DNA from: Welwitschia mirabilis
Lineage: Eukaryota > Gnetophyta > Gnetopsida > Welwitschiales
Assembly: GCA_051453625.1 (NCBI GenBank)
Contig: JBOZIK010000001.1
Location: 125,128,042-125,163,664 of the forward strand
Direction of reading: 5' to 3'
DNA length: 35,623 bases
In this document: in pieces, positions 10,917 to 21,367 of the stretch
Position numbering within the stretch: position 1 is the stretch's first letter
How the letters are laid out: each line of letters opens with the position of its first letter
The notes under the pieces: generated by a model
Database searches by the model: none
Seen by the model: the letters and a program-made list of their open reading frames with translations, nothing else
What the model was told of the DNA's origin: nothing
Translations under genes and position numbers: made by a program

Positions 10917-11336
10917 TCAAAAATTTATACTCGAAATCACATAATAAAGCCTAGAAATGTATCCTACCCATCCCATAAGAGAAGCAAGACATCCTGAATT
11001 GGACCAAATATAAAGGAGGAGTGTCATCCCACCTATTATGGGGATGATAGTCATGGAACGATAGTGATAAAACAAGCTATGTGGATAGAAAGATAAGTTA
11101 GAAAAATTTAGAAAATAAGCAAACACACAAAAAATAGAAGAAAAGGAGAAAGAAGGTAGAAAGTAAAGAAATAGCCTAAAAAAAAGCACATGATGGAGAG
11201 GGATGCATGGAGGAAAATGTAAAAAGAGAGGAAAATGCATTAAGTGGAAAGAAACAATGCCCACAAACTCAACAAATGTGTCCAAACTCATGAAAAAAGA
11301 AGAACTAGAACTCATGAGATCAAGGAAACCTTGCAA
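10917..11336 (-). CDS. Doubtful hydrophobic ORF in the gypsy 3' region (139 codons)
   Basis: This is the longest gap-free open frame in the window. The peptide is rich in Phe, Ser, Leu and Pro, with several hydrophobic stretches (residues 13-60 and 100-135 approximately) that could be read as membrane segments. It occupies the position where Athila elements carry an env-like gene. However, the + strand here is strongly purine-rich (11140-11300), so a Phe/Ser/Leu-rich frame is expected from base composition alone. It also overlaps one of the dyad motifs, at 11021-11064. I do not recognise any domain. Most likely it is a chance frame. Confidence 0.2.
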   Translation of the reverse strand: MQGFLDLMSSSSSFFMSLDTFVEFVGIVSFHLMHFPLFLHFPPCIPLHHVLFFRLFLYFLPSFSFSSIFCVFAYFLNFSNLSFYPHSLFYHYRSMTIIPIIGGMTLLLYIWSNSGCLASLMGWVGYISRLYYVISSINF

Positions 11337-12479
11337 AAAGAGAACAACAATCCTTTATATAAACTAGTGGAAATAGATCAATAAAAAACTAGGATTTGAT
11401 TAGATCCATAATATTATGCTAAAAAAGTATGGAAAATGACTTTGAAAAATCCAACAAAATAGTTAAAGAGAAATAAAATGAAAATGAACAACTAGAATTA
11501 TTTATTGTAAATTCTAACCTAAAAAATTCCCTTGGCAACAATTAAAAATCACATGATGTAAGATGCAAGATAGTATGTAGAAACTATAAAGTACCACTCA
11601 ATCAGGCAATGATTATGATGATGTCAAGTATATCTAATGTTATTGAATAATGAATGATAAGATAAAAAGCTATTTAAAACAAGAACTTACAAGCTATCAT
11701 ATCAAAACAACACTAGAATCCAAAAAGTAGAGTGATCATGTGAAAGTACTATAAAGGAAAAAAATAAGTCTAAAAAATAAGCCATATGTTTGATGACACT
11801 AGGGATACCACTGATCTCATAGCATCAAAATGCAATTTATTCGACCGTGATGAGGGGAGTGCAACCACTATCAAAGGAGTAAGAACCCATAAAGCATGGC
11901 CAAAAATGGCCCCCAATGGAGTTTCCATAGTTATCATATCGTACTATCAAAGTCTTCTCTCAAGAAAATTTGCCCCTGTGTGCTTGTGATAAGATATCAT
12001 GATGATCATATTTTGGAGATATAATATGAAAGAACATGGTCTTTATTTTTTCTTTTTTTGTTTTTTGTTAGATAATATTCCAAATAACTAAGTAATTATA
12101 AGGATAAAATCAAAGTAATGAAATGTGTAACAAAGCAAGAGCATGCAAAAAGAAGTAATTACTCACATCATTAAAAGAAAATAAAAGAAATAAGGCATCT
12201 TCCTTCAAAATAAAGTTTATAAACATATGAATGTATGAATATTAGATGAAGATAATCTTATCATCTAAATACCCAAGTAAAATATTACTAATCATGAAAA
12301 CTTCATAAGTAAATACATATATCAAGTTAAAAATATTAAAGTGATATTATGATGTTTACCTAAGGAATGGGTTAAGAAAGAATTTAGACAATGACAAAAT
12401 AAATGTCCTCCTCTTTGAGAGGGGATTTCAAAATAAGTGCTTTGATCATGTTTAAGATTTCATTAGAATAAGACTCATA
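11337..12479 (-). other. Gypsy 3' region without recognisable protein
   Basis: Mostly AT-rich with dense stops. A stretch at about 11786-11990 is visibly richer in G and C than its surroundings and contains two CG pairs (near 11842 and 11940). It has a 67-codon + strand frame with no recognisable motif. Nothing here could be assigned beyond its position in the element. Confidence 0.5.
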
Positions 12480-13475
12480 AAGTTTTAACCTTTATCCATT
12501 AACTTTTTGAATGTCGCTAGTATTTAGATCAGTTAACTGAGCCATTTAAATGTACTTTTTCTATAAGATAAGGATCTAATCATTTACAAATTAACTTATT
12601 GTGTAAAAGATGTACTCAGGTGTTATACAAGAGGATAAGTTGACTAGGTTCAAACTACTTATAAATAAACTTTTTATCATGTTTGGACTTGGCTTGAGAT
12701 TTATGAATGAGTTGATGATGTAAAGTGTGAGTACATTTTTCATCTAAATGGTCAAGTTGGGCTAATTGAGTTTTAAGGTTATCATTTAAATTAACCAAGT
12801 TTAAGTTAATGGCTATCGATAAGAATTCTAGCAAACATTAACTAGTAAAACAAAAATTTTTCTATACATAAGTTTATATGATAAGAAACCTAGAGAGTTA
12901 TGCTAAGTAGTACAGTAAGCATAAAGAACATCTTTAAGTTCAGAGGACCAAGTTTTTCTATTGACAGAAATTAACTTTTGAAGCATCTTTTTTTCTCTAT
13001 TTGTATTTTTAGTTTGTTCATTAGTTTGAGGATGATAGGCACAAGTAATTCTATGTTTAACACTAATGAATAAAAGAAGTTTAATGAGTTTCTTGATTAC
13101 TAATGATAACCCATGAAAAATCAAAACATTGAAAGATATGAGTTTAAACAAAGTTGCAAATGGTTAGGCATTATTTTTCATAGTAGAAACAGCTTCTACC
13201 CACTTAGTAATATAATCAATAGTGATAAGGATATAATTTTTGTCATGAGAAGGTGGCATAATAGGGCCTACAAAGTCAGTTTCCCAATAATCAAAAGGTT
13301 CACATTTAAGTATAGGTTTAAGAAGCATATCGTGAAAACTAGTTAGGCTACCATAACATTGACATGCATTGCACCTTCTAGCAATGTCATATGAATCCTT
13401 AAAAAGAGTAGGCCAATAAAAACCAAAGTGAAAAATTTTCACAATAGCCTTTTGATCACTAAAGTATGTACACAC
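12480..13475 (-). pseudogene. Gypsy integrase remnant
   Basis: Integrase inserts the cDNA into host DNA. Read on the - strand: the GFYWPTLFKD block and a CNACQ half of the HHCC zinc-binding domain (about 13455-13360), the first catalytic Asp in WETDFVGP (about 13290), ILITIDYITKWVEA (about 13230-13180), then AYHPQTNEQ (about 13045-13015) and NRE. The second catalytic Asp block is not readable because of frame damage near 13090-13120. The expected catalytic Glu after GQ-x is Lys (13008-13010). The C-terminal part continues in broken frames to a VNG-RLK motif near 12500, typical of gypsy integrase ends. Inactive. Confidence 0.9.
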
Positions 13476-13608
13476 TTACACATGATTTGATCTTTGCAAT
13501 GTCTATAGAGATGGGGTTAATTCCACTCATAGTTAGTAATTCTATAGAGAAAAGTTTTACATTGGTTATAATTCCAATGTTGTGGAGTTTTCATAGTCAC
13601 AAGGTAGT

Positions 13609-14085
13609 TTATAATATCAGCATACCAAAGAGCAAGATGAGAAGATGAGATAGCATAAAGTTGTTTAATTGTAAAAAGTTGTTCATTGGAAAAAGAGTTA
13701 TTAATAGGAACTTCATCATGAGAGCAAGAAAGTCGAGATAGATAATTAGCAATATTGTTATGTTTTTAGCCTTATTAATGATGGTAAGATTAAATTCTTG
13801 CATGAAAAGGATCCACCTGATAAGTCTGACACTAGAGTCTTTTTTAGTCATTAGATAGTAGATGGCTACATGATCTATATAAACATTGATTAGAAAGCCA
13901 AGAAGATAATGTTAAAGATGATCTCGATAAAAGATAATGGCAAGCATTTCTCTCTCGGTAGTAGTGTAGTTGGATTGGGATTAGGACAAAGTTTTACTAA
14001 GATAAGATATGACTTTGAAACCATTTTCATACTTTTGGCTAACCCTCTTCCCTCCCCTCCAATCCCCAACAACAATGTTACTTAC
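13609..14085 (-). pseudogene. Gypsy RNase H domain remnant
   Basis: This domain removes RNA from the RNA:DNA hybrid. The - strand shows VYIDHVAIYYLMTKKD (about 13890-13843; usually VYTDHAALKYLL-KKD), then RLIRWILFMQEFNLTI (about 13827-13780), the conserved RNase H to integrase connection of Ty3/gypsy elements. The N-terminal part (14085-13890) is only partly legible. Several frameshifts are needed to join it with RT upstream. Confidence 0.8.
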
Positions 14086-14203
14086 ATTACACATAAGTTC
14101 AAAATCTTTACTTCAATTGAGACCTATGATAATAGGTTTAGAAGAAATGTTTTCTTCAAAAGCAAGTTGACAAGAATCATTCCAAGTAAATTTAACATCT
14201 TTT

Positions 14204-14900
14204 TCAAGTAAAAATGGAGAGTTTTACAAATTTTGGCATAATCATGGATAAAAAATTAATAAAAACTAACATGACTAAGGAAAGATCTAACTTGTTTGAC
14301 ATTAGTTGGAGGGCTAAGGTTTTAATGATATTAATTTTTATGGACTTCATCCTAATTTCATCTTTTAAAATGTGATGTCCTAAGAAAATTCCATGATTGA
14401 TAAAGAGAAAACGCTTTTCCCAAATCAAATGTAAACCACTTTCAATACATCAATCTAGGACTTTCTCTAATTTCTCCATGGTTTATTCAAAAGTATCTAA
14501 AAAAATGGAGAATTCATCCATAAAGATTTCAATAGAAACTTTGATCATATTAGAAAAGATCATCATCATGGCCTATTAAAATGTTTCAGGGGCATCACAA
14601 ATTCTAAAGGACATTCATCTAAAATCAAGTATTCCAAAGAGTGAGGTGAAAGTGTTCTTAGCTTGCTCTTCACTTGCTATAGAAATTTGATTATAGCTAC
14701 TATACCTATCAAGAAAATAGTAGTAGAAATAACCTCAAATTCTATCAAGTACTAGATTAATAAAGGCTAAATGATAGTAATTCTTTTTGATGACTTTATT
14801 AAGTTTTCTAAAATCAATGCATATTCTCCATTTTCCCCATTCTTTGAAACTATTATTAAAGGACTAACCCACTCTTTATCAGATATGGCATATATGATTT
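14204..14900 (-). pseudogene. Gypsy reverse transcriptase remnant
   Basis: Blocks in order on the - strand: ICIDFRKLNK (about 14830-14800), FLDRYSSYNQI (motif A, catalytic Asp present, usual GYSGYNQI changed), MSFRICDAPETF (about 14625-14590), then IEIFMDEFSIF (14533-14501). Here the usual FMDDF has become FMDEF, with the second catalytic Asp replaced by Glu at 14513-14515. WEKRFLFINHGIFLGH follows (about 14425-14375). Stops occur at expected Gln codons and after APETF. The lineage-typical wording supports Ty3/gypsy. Inactive. Confidence 0.92.
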
Positions 14901-15155
14901 TGGCATCCATGATTTAATAATTTTATCTTTAATGATTTATTTAAGGATTAGATTAAGTTTTTTTTGAGGCTTCCTAATAGGTTTAGCATTATCTTCAAGG
15001 TAAATTTTTTATTAAACTAGGGAAAGAGGAATGGCAGCTAAGTCTTTATGTGTCTAAGAAAAAGCATTTCCTTTCAAAGTTAAGAGTGAGATCAAGTTTT
15101 ATTCCTATTAAAAAATGATAAGGTCATTAATTATTAGGTTTTGTTTATTTTTAGA

Positions 15156-15977
15156 TCAAAAAATATATTTTAAACCTTTAGGTAATTTCTTAATTTTAAG
15201 GCTGATAGTTTGAACTATCATCCCATTTGTCATGGGGACAATAGATGTGGGATGATACTCTACAAAAAGTTTTTCTACCAAATAAAAATGTTGAGTTTCT
15301 TCCCAGTCATTGTGTTCTTCATCCTCAAACTTAAAATAGTGTGTTTTAGTGGGGTTATCATATAAAATTGGTTCATGTAGCATGATTACTCTCTTTTCAA
15401 TTGGTCAATGTTGTAAAAGCAAGGTTGGTTTTAGTTCATCTTCGAAATTAAACTTAGTTCCTGTGTCCTTTTCAATAGTATCAAAAACTCATAATAATTT
15501 TTCTATTATCAAAATAATATCTCATCATCCCAGATCATGTGTCAATGATATAATGGATAATTACATAAAAGGCTTTTCCTTAAAGGAGTGGATAACCTCC
15601 ATCATGTTCTATATCAATGATGACAACATCCATGAGGTAAAAATCTTCCTTAATTTAGATAACTAAGTCTTTGATAATTCCTAATATTTATTGATTGAGG
15701 TATCAGCTAATTTTAAAACAATTCATGTAGGTTCTATTTTGTTTTTCAACCCAAGTCTCTTACATATGTGGAGCGGCATGATGTTTATACTTGCTTCCAT
15801 ATTAGTTAAAGCTTTTTGAATTCTTTTATTTTCTTCTAAGGTAATACTCACAGTTGTAGCTCTAGGATCTTTAAATTTAGGACACTTTTTCATGGCTAAG
15901 TTAGATAGATATTGAGCAAGAAAAACTTTACTAGAAATGATATATTTTTGCTTTCTTCTTACTAAGTCCTTCCACAA
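15156..15977 (-). pseudogene. Gypsy aspartic protease remnant and linker to RT
   Basis: The protease cleaves the Gag-Pol polyprotein. On the - strand, LAMKKCPKFKDP (about 15895-15860) precedes the active-site block ALTNMEASINIMP (15813-15775). In relatives this reads DLGAS or similar; the catalytic Asp codon is AAT (Asn) at 15801-15803, a GAT-to-AAT change. CKRLGLKNKIEPT follows. The lower part (15383-15156) is the PR-RT linker ending LPKGLKYIF, matching the Athila-type LPEGLKYAYLG junction. One dyad motif copy (15213-15260) lies inside this linker. Confidence 0.85.
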
Positions 15978-16049
15978 CTTAGAATATTTAGGATTTTATT
16001 ACAAAAGTTTTCAAAAAGGCAAGTTGATGGTTACCTCTTACATCAAAGT

Positions 16050-17480
16050 TTTTAAGTATTCATCAAAGTATAATTTATATTTAATTAATCAAATTAAGGA
16101 GTAGATGGTTTCTTTCCTTCATTTTCTTGTGAGGCATTTTTAGTGAAGACTCTAGTAGGTGATGTTAATGGAAGATTATATGAATCCAAAATTTCTACAT
16201 CATCCTCTTTATTTATTTAATTGTTTTTAGAAGTTGAAACCTTATGAATAGGAGGTGTTGTATCATTTTCACTTCTTGTTACTACTTTCAAATCTCTTCT
16301 AACTTCATTCGGGTTGAGTAATGATTGAGATGCAAGAGATCTTTATGGTTTTGTTATTGGCAAGCATTATTTTTTGGAGTACATTCCCTAAGTTTTCAAT
16401 ATTACTATTGGTTTTCTCAATGTTATTATTAGTTTTTTTAATATTATTGTTGATTTCGTCTTGCATATTTTTAACTCCTCTATGGATTCCTTTAGTGGAT
16501 CATTTTGATTTTGTTGAAAGTTTGAATTTATAAACCTATTTTCAAAAGGTTTCCATTGATATTATCCAACTAATCTTTGTTGAAATTGTGATTGGATTTT
16601 AAAATTAGGTGTTCTTTGGTTGAAAGCATAAAATTCCTTAAATGCCCTTTCCTTACAAGTTTGTAACAAAGGATACATTTTAGTTGGATGAGAGTTATCT
16701 TTACAAATTTCACAATTTGAATTTGAGTTTTCATTCTTTACTACTTTTGCGTCAACTATTATTTATGTATACTTATCTAAAGTAGTAGTAAAATATTTCA
16801 TCAAGTTGGTTGAGTCATCTCTTTCTTCTTCCTTATCATTTTTTACTTCTTCTAAATCCTTTAAAATTTAGCCTATAGTTCAATTTTCTTTACTGGGTTT
16901 AGGCCAAGTTTGGCTTATTTCTACAAGATTTTCCAACACATTCCATGCTTCTTCTAAGACTAGGTTCAACAAGTTTCCTTCATAGGAAAAATCTATAAGT
17001 TATTTAGTTAAAGCATTCAATGCATTATAAAAATAATATACTAACTCTTCTTTATGAAATTCGTAAATAGAGTTGGAATGGCTAGCTATCATAAAAATTT
17101 CATAGGCTATTGTATAATCCTCATGAGGTTGTTGTTCAAAGTTGATTACTTCTTTTCTTCTCTTCCTCATGAACTCTCACTCAAAAATCATTTAATGAAT
17201 ACTTCTTGTAGTTGATTCTAAGATTTAACTTTTATAGGGAATACTTTTAAGCCAAACTTTGGCCCTTCCTCTAAGTGTGACTAAAAAAATAATCATATAG
17301 GTATGGTCAATAATATGTTTTTTCCTATTTCTTGAGGTAAGTACACATTGTTTAATATCAGCTAAATGTTGAAAGGGATCTTTCTTTAGCTTCCCCAAAA
17401 AAGTTAGATAAGAACTTAAATTTTTTAATTCTACATCATCTCTAGGAGGTAAATCACAAGGATTTTGATTTCATGTTTTC
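16050..17480 (-). pseudogene. Gypsy gag remnant (capsid and zinc-knuckle part)
   Basis: Gag forms the particle shell and binds RNA. On the - strand the retrotransposon gag domain starts near 17470 and includes DPFQHLADI and RGRAKVWLKSIP-like residues (17390-17245), then HEDYTIAYEIFM and an EEAWNVLE block (to about 16930). A CEICKDNSHPTKMYP knuckle follows at about 16727-16683, where the last Cys of the CCHC pattern is Tyr. A Gln/Asn/Phe-rich stretch (FQQ, NFQQNQN) comes after it. Multiple stops and shifts. The N-terminal portion is present twice (see the duplication). Confidence 0.85.
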
Positions 17481-17637
17481 TATTTGTAATTAAATCCCTA
17501 AGAGTAATGTTTGCATTTGAGGAAGAAGTTCCTATTTCTATGCTATAATTACTCTTAGAAATAGAAAACATGAATATGATCATATTATATCAAAATGATC
17601 ATATTATGTCAAACAATTAGATCATATTATTTCTTCT

Positions 17638-17767
17638 AATTGTAGCATAGAAATAATATGATCATATTTCTTTGAATATGTCAAAAAACTTTTTTTTATT
17701 TTTCTAATGATTTTTATATGTTTGACATATTTAAAGAAATATTATGATCTATTTCTATGCTATAATT
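17638..17767. repeat. Inverted repeat (hairpin) in gag copy A
   Basis: Arms 17638-17685 and 17721-17767 are near-perfect reverse complements with a 35-base loop. Landmarks are AGCATAGAAATAATATG on one side and TATTTCTATGCT on the other. A second, smaller inverted pair lies just upstream (17472-17508 against 17548-17573). Neither is present in copy B, so they arose by local rearrangement after the duplication or in one source copy. Confidence 0.85.
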
Positions 17768-17830
17768 TTCTTTTGCACAATTTAATTATAAAATAATAAA
17801 AGCAGAAAATTCTTCTTCTTTAATTTTAGA

Positions 17831-17930
17831 NNNNNNNNNNNNNNNNNNNNNNNNNNNNNNNNNNNNNNNNNNNNNNNNNNNNNNNNNNNNNNNNNNNNNN
17901 NNNNNNNNNNNNNNNNNNNNNNNNNNNNNN
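17831..17930. other. Assembly gap of nominal size (100 N)
   Basis: Exactly 100 N, a common placeholder for unknown length. It separates the two gag N-terminal copies. Confidence 0.95.
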
Positions 17931-17936
17931 TTTCTT

Positions 17937-18604
17937 ATGAAACTTTTACTAAAAAATATTTTGATAAACACTTCTTACACCTGACTCTAATATTTAAGAC
18001 TTTTATGTGGGATGGTTTTAAGCCAAATTTTTTCTCTTCCTCTAAGTGTAACTGGAAAAATAATCATGTATGTATGGTCACTAATATGTTTCTTTTCATT
18101 TCCCAAGGTAAGTACAAGTTGTTCAATGTTAGCCAAATGTTGGAAGGGATCTTCCTTAGGTTTCCCCAAAAATATTGGATATGCACTTAAATTTCTTAAT
18201 TCTACATCATCTTTGGGAGGTAAATCAAAGGGATTTTGAATTTTACATTTTCTAGTAGCAACTAAATATTTAAGAGTAAAATTTGCATTTGAAGAAGAAT
18301 TTCCTATTATGATTAGAGTATTAGATAAAGCAATTTACTTTTGTTTTTGCAAAGATTTTGATACACTTGATATATTCAAAAAATAGACAATATGATCTAC
18401 TTCTATACTATAATTTTCCTTTGCAAAATATAATTCTAAAATAATAAAAATAGAAAAATATTCTTCTTTAATTATTGGAATTTGCATACCTATGGTGTGT
18501 AAATATGGATTTATCTTAAAGTTAAACAATCCTTCTTTGATGTTTTATTTGATCAGATTTGGTTTTCTTTGATATTTTATCTTCCTACTAGAATTCACCA
18601 TGTC
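17937..18604 (-). pseudogene. Gypsy gag 5' part (copy B)
   Basis: Carries the beginning of gag nearest the primer-binding site. A possible start ATG on the - strand lies near 18616-18614 (ATG CAA GGA), soon broken by stops. Downstream, a 64-codon open piece (18529-18335) ends in a Lys/Gln-rich tail. The piece at 18169-17987 reads GKPKEDPFQHLANIEQ and LRGREKIWLKTIPHKS, matching the gag domain of Athila-like elements. It is followed by the gap rather than by the rest of gag. Confidence 0.7.
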
Positions 18605-19146
18605 CTTGCATGCTCAAGAAACAAATAAACAACTAGAATAAAAAATAACAAACAATCATTCTCCTAATCATGGGATGACAGGGAGGATGATGATCATAGT
18701 AACAGAAATCTAAAACTCGAAAATATTATCAAAAGCAAAGAATCTAGACTATTATCTAGACTATCATGGAGATGACAGATAAGATGATAGTAAGTCTATT
18801 AAAATTACAAGAAAGAAAAATTGTAAAATTTGGAAAAGAAATAGATTATCATCTATCCTATCATGGGGATGACATAGAAGATGACAATAACTTTATTATT
18901 GAACTATAAATAGAAGAAAAATTGTGAAAGCAAAATAAATTTCAAAATTTTAGAACTGCCATGCCCAATGTCATCAGGTATAAAAGAGGACAATAAGATT
19001 CCTAAAAATTATGAAAAACAAAATTTACAGAAATAAATCTACTTTAAGATAAGCTAGAAATACAATACTAATTCAAATAACCAACTTGAACAAAAGATTC
19101 AAGGTACTTATCTAGTTATTGATAATTCTCTAGCTCCTTGTAGCCT
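18605..19146 (-). other. Gypsy 5' leader between PBS and gag
   Basis: Non-coding, AT-rich, with at least three copies of the GTCATCC/GGATGAC dyad motif (18663-18699, 18760-18790, 18846-18890) and a weaker one near 18960. Leaders of this kind normally hold packaging signals; whether the dyads play that role is unknown. Confidence 0.6.
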
Positions 19147-19164
19147 TCCCTAGCAATAGTACCA
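19147..19164 (-). other. Gypsy primer-binding site, tRNA-Asp type, decayed
   Basis: The - strand reads TGGTACTATTGCTAGGGA. The complement of the plant tRNA-Asp 3' end, TGGCGCCGTTGCCGGGGA, differs at five positions, and all five are C-to-T or G-to-A. It starts three bases after the LTR end, as expected. It primes minus-strand cDNA synthesis in the living family. The decayed site would pair poorly. Confidence 0.85.
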
Positions 19165-19167
19165 AAA

Positions 19168-20414
19168 TATTATAGTGTAAATTTATGAAATCTTGAAGTC
19201 CTTTGAGTAAAACTATAAATAAAATTAATTGCAAAAAAACACATACTAGTATAGACAAGAGTTCACCCAAATGTCATAATCCTAGTGAAGGCACTAGGCT
19301 CAAAGTTAGAAAATTAATTTTTAAAGGTATTTTTAGTCTTTTATCTTTTGATAACTAAAAATGAATAATAAAGTAAATGCAATGTAAAGTGAATATAGAT
19401 GGAATGCAAATAGAATTGGAATGAATTCTATTGTATCCTAATTCTTCTGTCATAAGAACTAGCTTCTTTATAATTAAAATTAATTAAAAATAGTATTTAA
19501 CTTATTCCTAACTAATGTGGACTATGAAATATACTAAATAGAATATAAAATGCAAATGTGGAATGAAAATAGTATAACAATGTAAATCTAGACTAAATAA
19601 AGTCAACCTTAATAAAGATTAACCTTATGATTTAAATAAATCATAGAACTATTACTTAACTATAATTAACTTAAACCAAAAGGGACGTAAACTGAATTGG
19701 AATGAATAGAGTAATTGTATTAATTTAAAAAACTTTACATCCACTTACAATAAAATAGTAGCACCTCAATTAAAGAGACTCATCCTAATACTAATAAAAC
19801 TCCTTTCTGTAGTTATTAGATGAACCTCTTATCTTTTAATCTTTCATTACAAGTATAACAGGTACAAAAGATGGAAATAGAAATGAAGAAGGAGAAGAAT
19901 ATTTATAGTTTTACATTGAGGTTCTAGAAACTCAATCCTATAGGTTAAAAAATAAACCTTAATAACCCAAATAAGTTTCTTGACCTTGTTATAAAGATAA
20001 TTATTTTCACCCATAGAAAAACTTCTATCATTTTGACTATTGTGGGGATGACATAGGGGACATCACCCTATGTTAAAATGTATTTCATCAGCTCCATGCC
20101 CTGCTGTCAATCTTGTACCTTTTGTTCATGTCAAGTGTTATCATCCTACTTGTATTGGAGATAACAGAGGGAATGATAGGCTTCCTTAGCTCTAATCTTA
20201 AAGGTAAGTTAGTCTTTTACATGATGAATCCTTCTTCCAAGTTTGCAGTATTAGAATAGGCCTAAAAAATCTCCAAATATGCTAAGAATTACATGTTTCA
20301 TTGATCATCTTATTAGATCTTTATAATCATCAATATTACATCTAAACCTATGTAAATACCTTGTAATAGTACTTAAAATAAATCATCAAATTTCTACAAA
20401 TTGGCATTACAACA
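19168..20414 (-). repeat. Gypsy 5' LTR
   Basis: 1,247 bases, TGTTGTAATGCC at the - strand start and AATA (formerly AACA) at the end. It is fuller than the 3' LTR and keeps the region with the TATA box. It contains dyad motif copies at 20028-20067 and 20137-20180. A 42-base N run begins one base beyond its start, so the target-site duplication cannot be read. Confidence 0.9.
19900..19907 (-). promoter_or_regulatory. Candidate TATA box of the gypsy LTR
   Basis: TATAAATA on the - strand lies about 510 bases into the LTR and is followed by a CT-rich stretch. The related solo LTR has the same motif at a similar distance (32458-32465), which supports a real promoter position. The 3' LTR has lost it by deletion. 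Confidence 0.6.
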
Positions 20415-20415
20415 T

Positions 20416-20457
20416 NNNNNNNNNNNNNNNNNNNNNNNNNNNNNNNNNNNNNNNNNN
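20416..20457. other. Assembly gap (42 N)
   Basis: Lies at the junction between the gypsy 5' LTR and copia sequence and hides the right-hand target duplication. Confidence 0.95.
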
Positions 20458-20845
20458 TTTATTACTAAAAGTTAAACATTACAAAATAAAGTGCTCATTA
20501 AGAGCAGATACAATTGAACATGATAGCATAAAAAAACTAACTAATTCTCCCTTTTTCACATTTATGGTAAAGAATAGAAGAAACACAAGCATGAAAATTT
20601 TAGAAAACCATAAGAACAGAAAAAGGATCAATCATATTCATCAACTTTTTCCTTTGATCCTTCTTCAGAATCTTCTTTTCCTTTCTCTTTCTCTTCTTTA
20701 GCATCCTTTTGCACTAAGCTTTTAGCTTCCTCTAAAGTGTTTGGAATCTCATATCTAGCTATAATTAGAGCTTTTTTCATATGCTTAGTATAAGAGTCTA
20801 TTTGCCTCAAGTATGAAAGAGACTCCTATAGTAAGACTTGCTTAG

Positions 20846-21367
20846 NNNNNNNNNNNNNNNNNNNNNNNNNNNNNNNNNNNNNNNNNNNNNNNNNNNNNNN
20901 NNNNNNNNNNNNNNNNNNNNNNNNNNNNNNNNNNNNNNNNNNNNNNNNNNNNNNNNNNNNNNNNNNNNNNNNNNNNNNNNNNNNNNNNNNNNNNNNNNNN
21001 NNNNNNNNNNNNNNNNNNNNNNNNNNNNNNNNNNNNNNNNNNNNNNNNNNNNNNNNNNNNNNNNNNNNNNNNNNNNNNNNNNNNNNNNNNNNNNNNNNNN
21101 NNNNNNNNNNNNNNNNNNNNNNNNNNNNNNNNNNNNNNNNNNNNNNNNNNNNNNNNNNNNNNNNNNNNNNNNNNNNNNNNNNNNNNNNNNNNNNNNNNNN
21201 NNNNNNNNNNNNNNNNNNNNNNNNNNNNNNNNNNNNNNNNNNNNNNNNNNNNNNNNNNNNNNNNNNNNNNNNNNNNNNNNNNNNNNNNNNNNNNNNNNNN
21301 NNNNNNNNNNNNNNNNNNNNNNNNNNNNNNNNNNNNNNNNNNNNNNNNNNNNNNNNNNNNNNNNNNN
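20846..21367. other. Assembly gap, probably false (522 N)
   Basis: The 43 bases before it (20803-20845) are identical to the 43 after it (21368-21410). Merging them keeps the reading frame of the surrounding ORF remnant apart from one TAG. This is an unmerged contig overlap. Confidence 0.88.

Larger units (their letters stand above)
17172..18480 (-). repeat. Diverged tandem duplication of the gag N-terminal segment across a gap
   Basis: Copy A (17172-17830) and copy B (17937-18480) match at about four-fifths identity by eye. Shared landmarks on the + strand include GGTAAATCA, TCCCCAAAAA, GTAAGTACA and CTATAATTTTC. Both encode the gag block around DPFQHLA. The separation of matching points is about 765 bases at one end and 650 at the other, because copy A holds extra foldback sequence (17472-17767). 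The copies lie on either side of an exactly 100-base N run, so this may be a real duplication or a scaffold join of two element copies. The divergence argues against a simple unmerged overlap. Confidence 0.8.
8837..20414 (-). mobile_element. Ty3/gypsy LTR retrotransposon, Athila-like, nested in the copia element
   Basis: LTRs at 8837-9520 and 19168-20414 share the ends TG...CAACA on the - strand. A tRNA-Asp type primer-binding site lies inside the 5' LTR and a GGGGGCTA polypurine tract lies inside the 3' LTR. The - strand order is gag, protease, RT, RNase H, integrase, which is the Ty3/gypsy order. A non-coding or unrecognised 3' region of about 2.9 kb follows integrase. The Asp PBS, the gag and protease wording and the long 3' region point to the Athila lineage; the lineage call is inference. 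The base after the 5' LTR (20415, T) fits the start of the predicted duplication TGCAT (8832-8836), but a gap hides the rest. Confidence 0.9.

Noticed and set aside
10917-11336. Env-like membrane protein of the gypsy element
   Set aside because: The position fits but the composition is explained by a polypyrimidine coding strand; no recognisable domain. Kept only as a doubtful ORF.
13909-14211. 100-codon + strand frame
   Set aside because: Antisense to the gypsy RNase H and RT remnant; shadow frame.
15349-15666. 105-codon + strand frame
   Set aside because: Antisense to the gypsy protease-RT linker, no recognisable motif; shadow frame.
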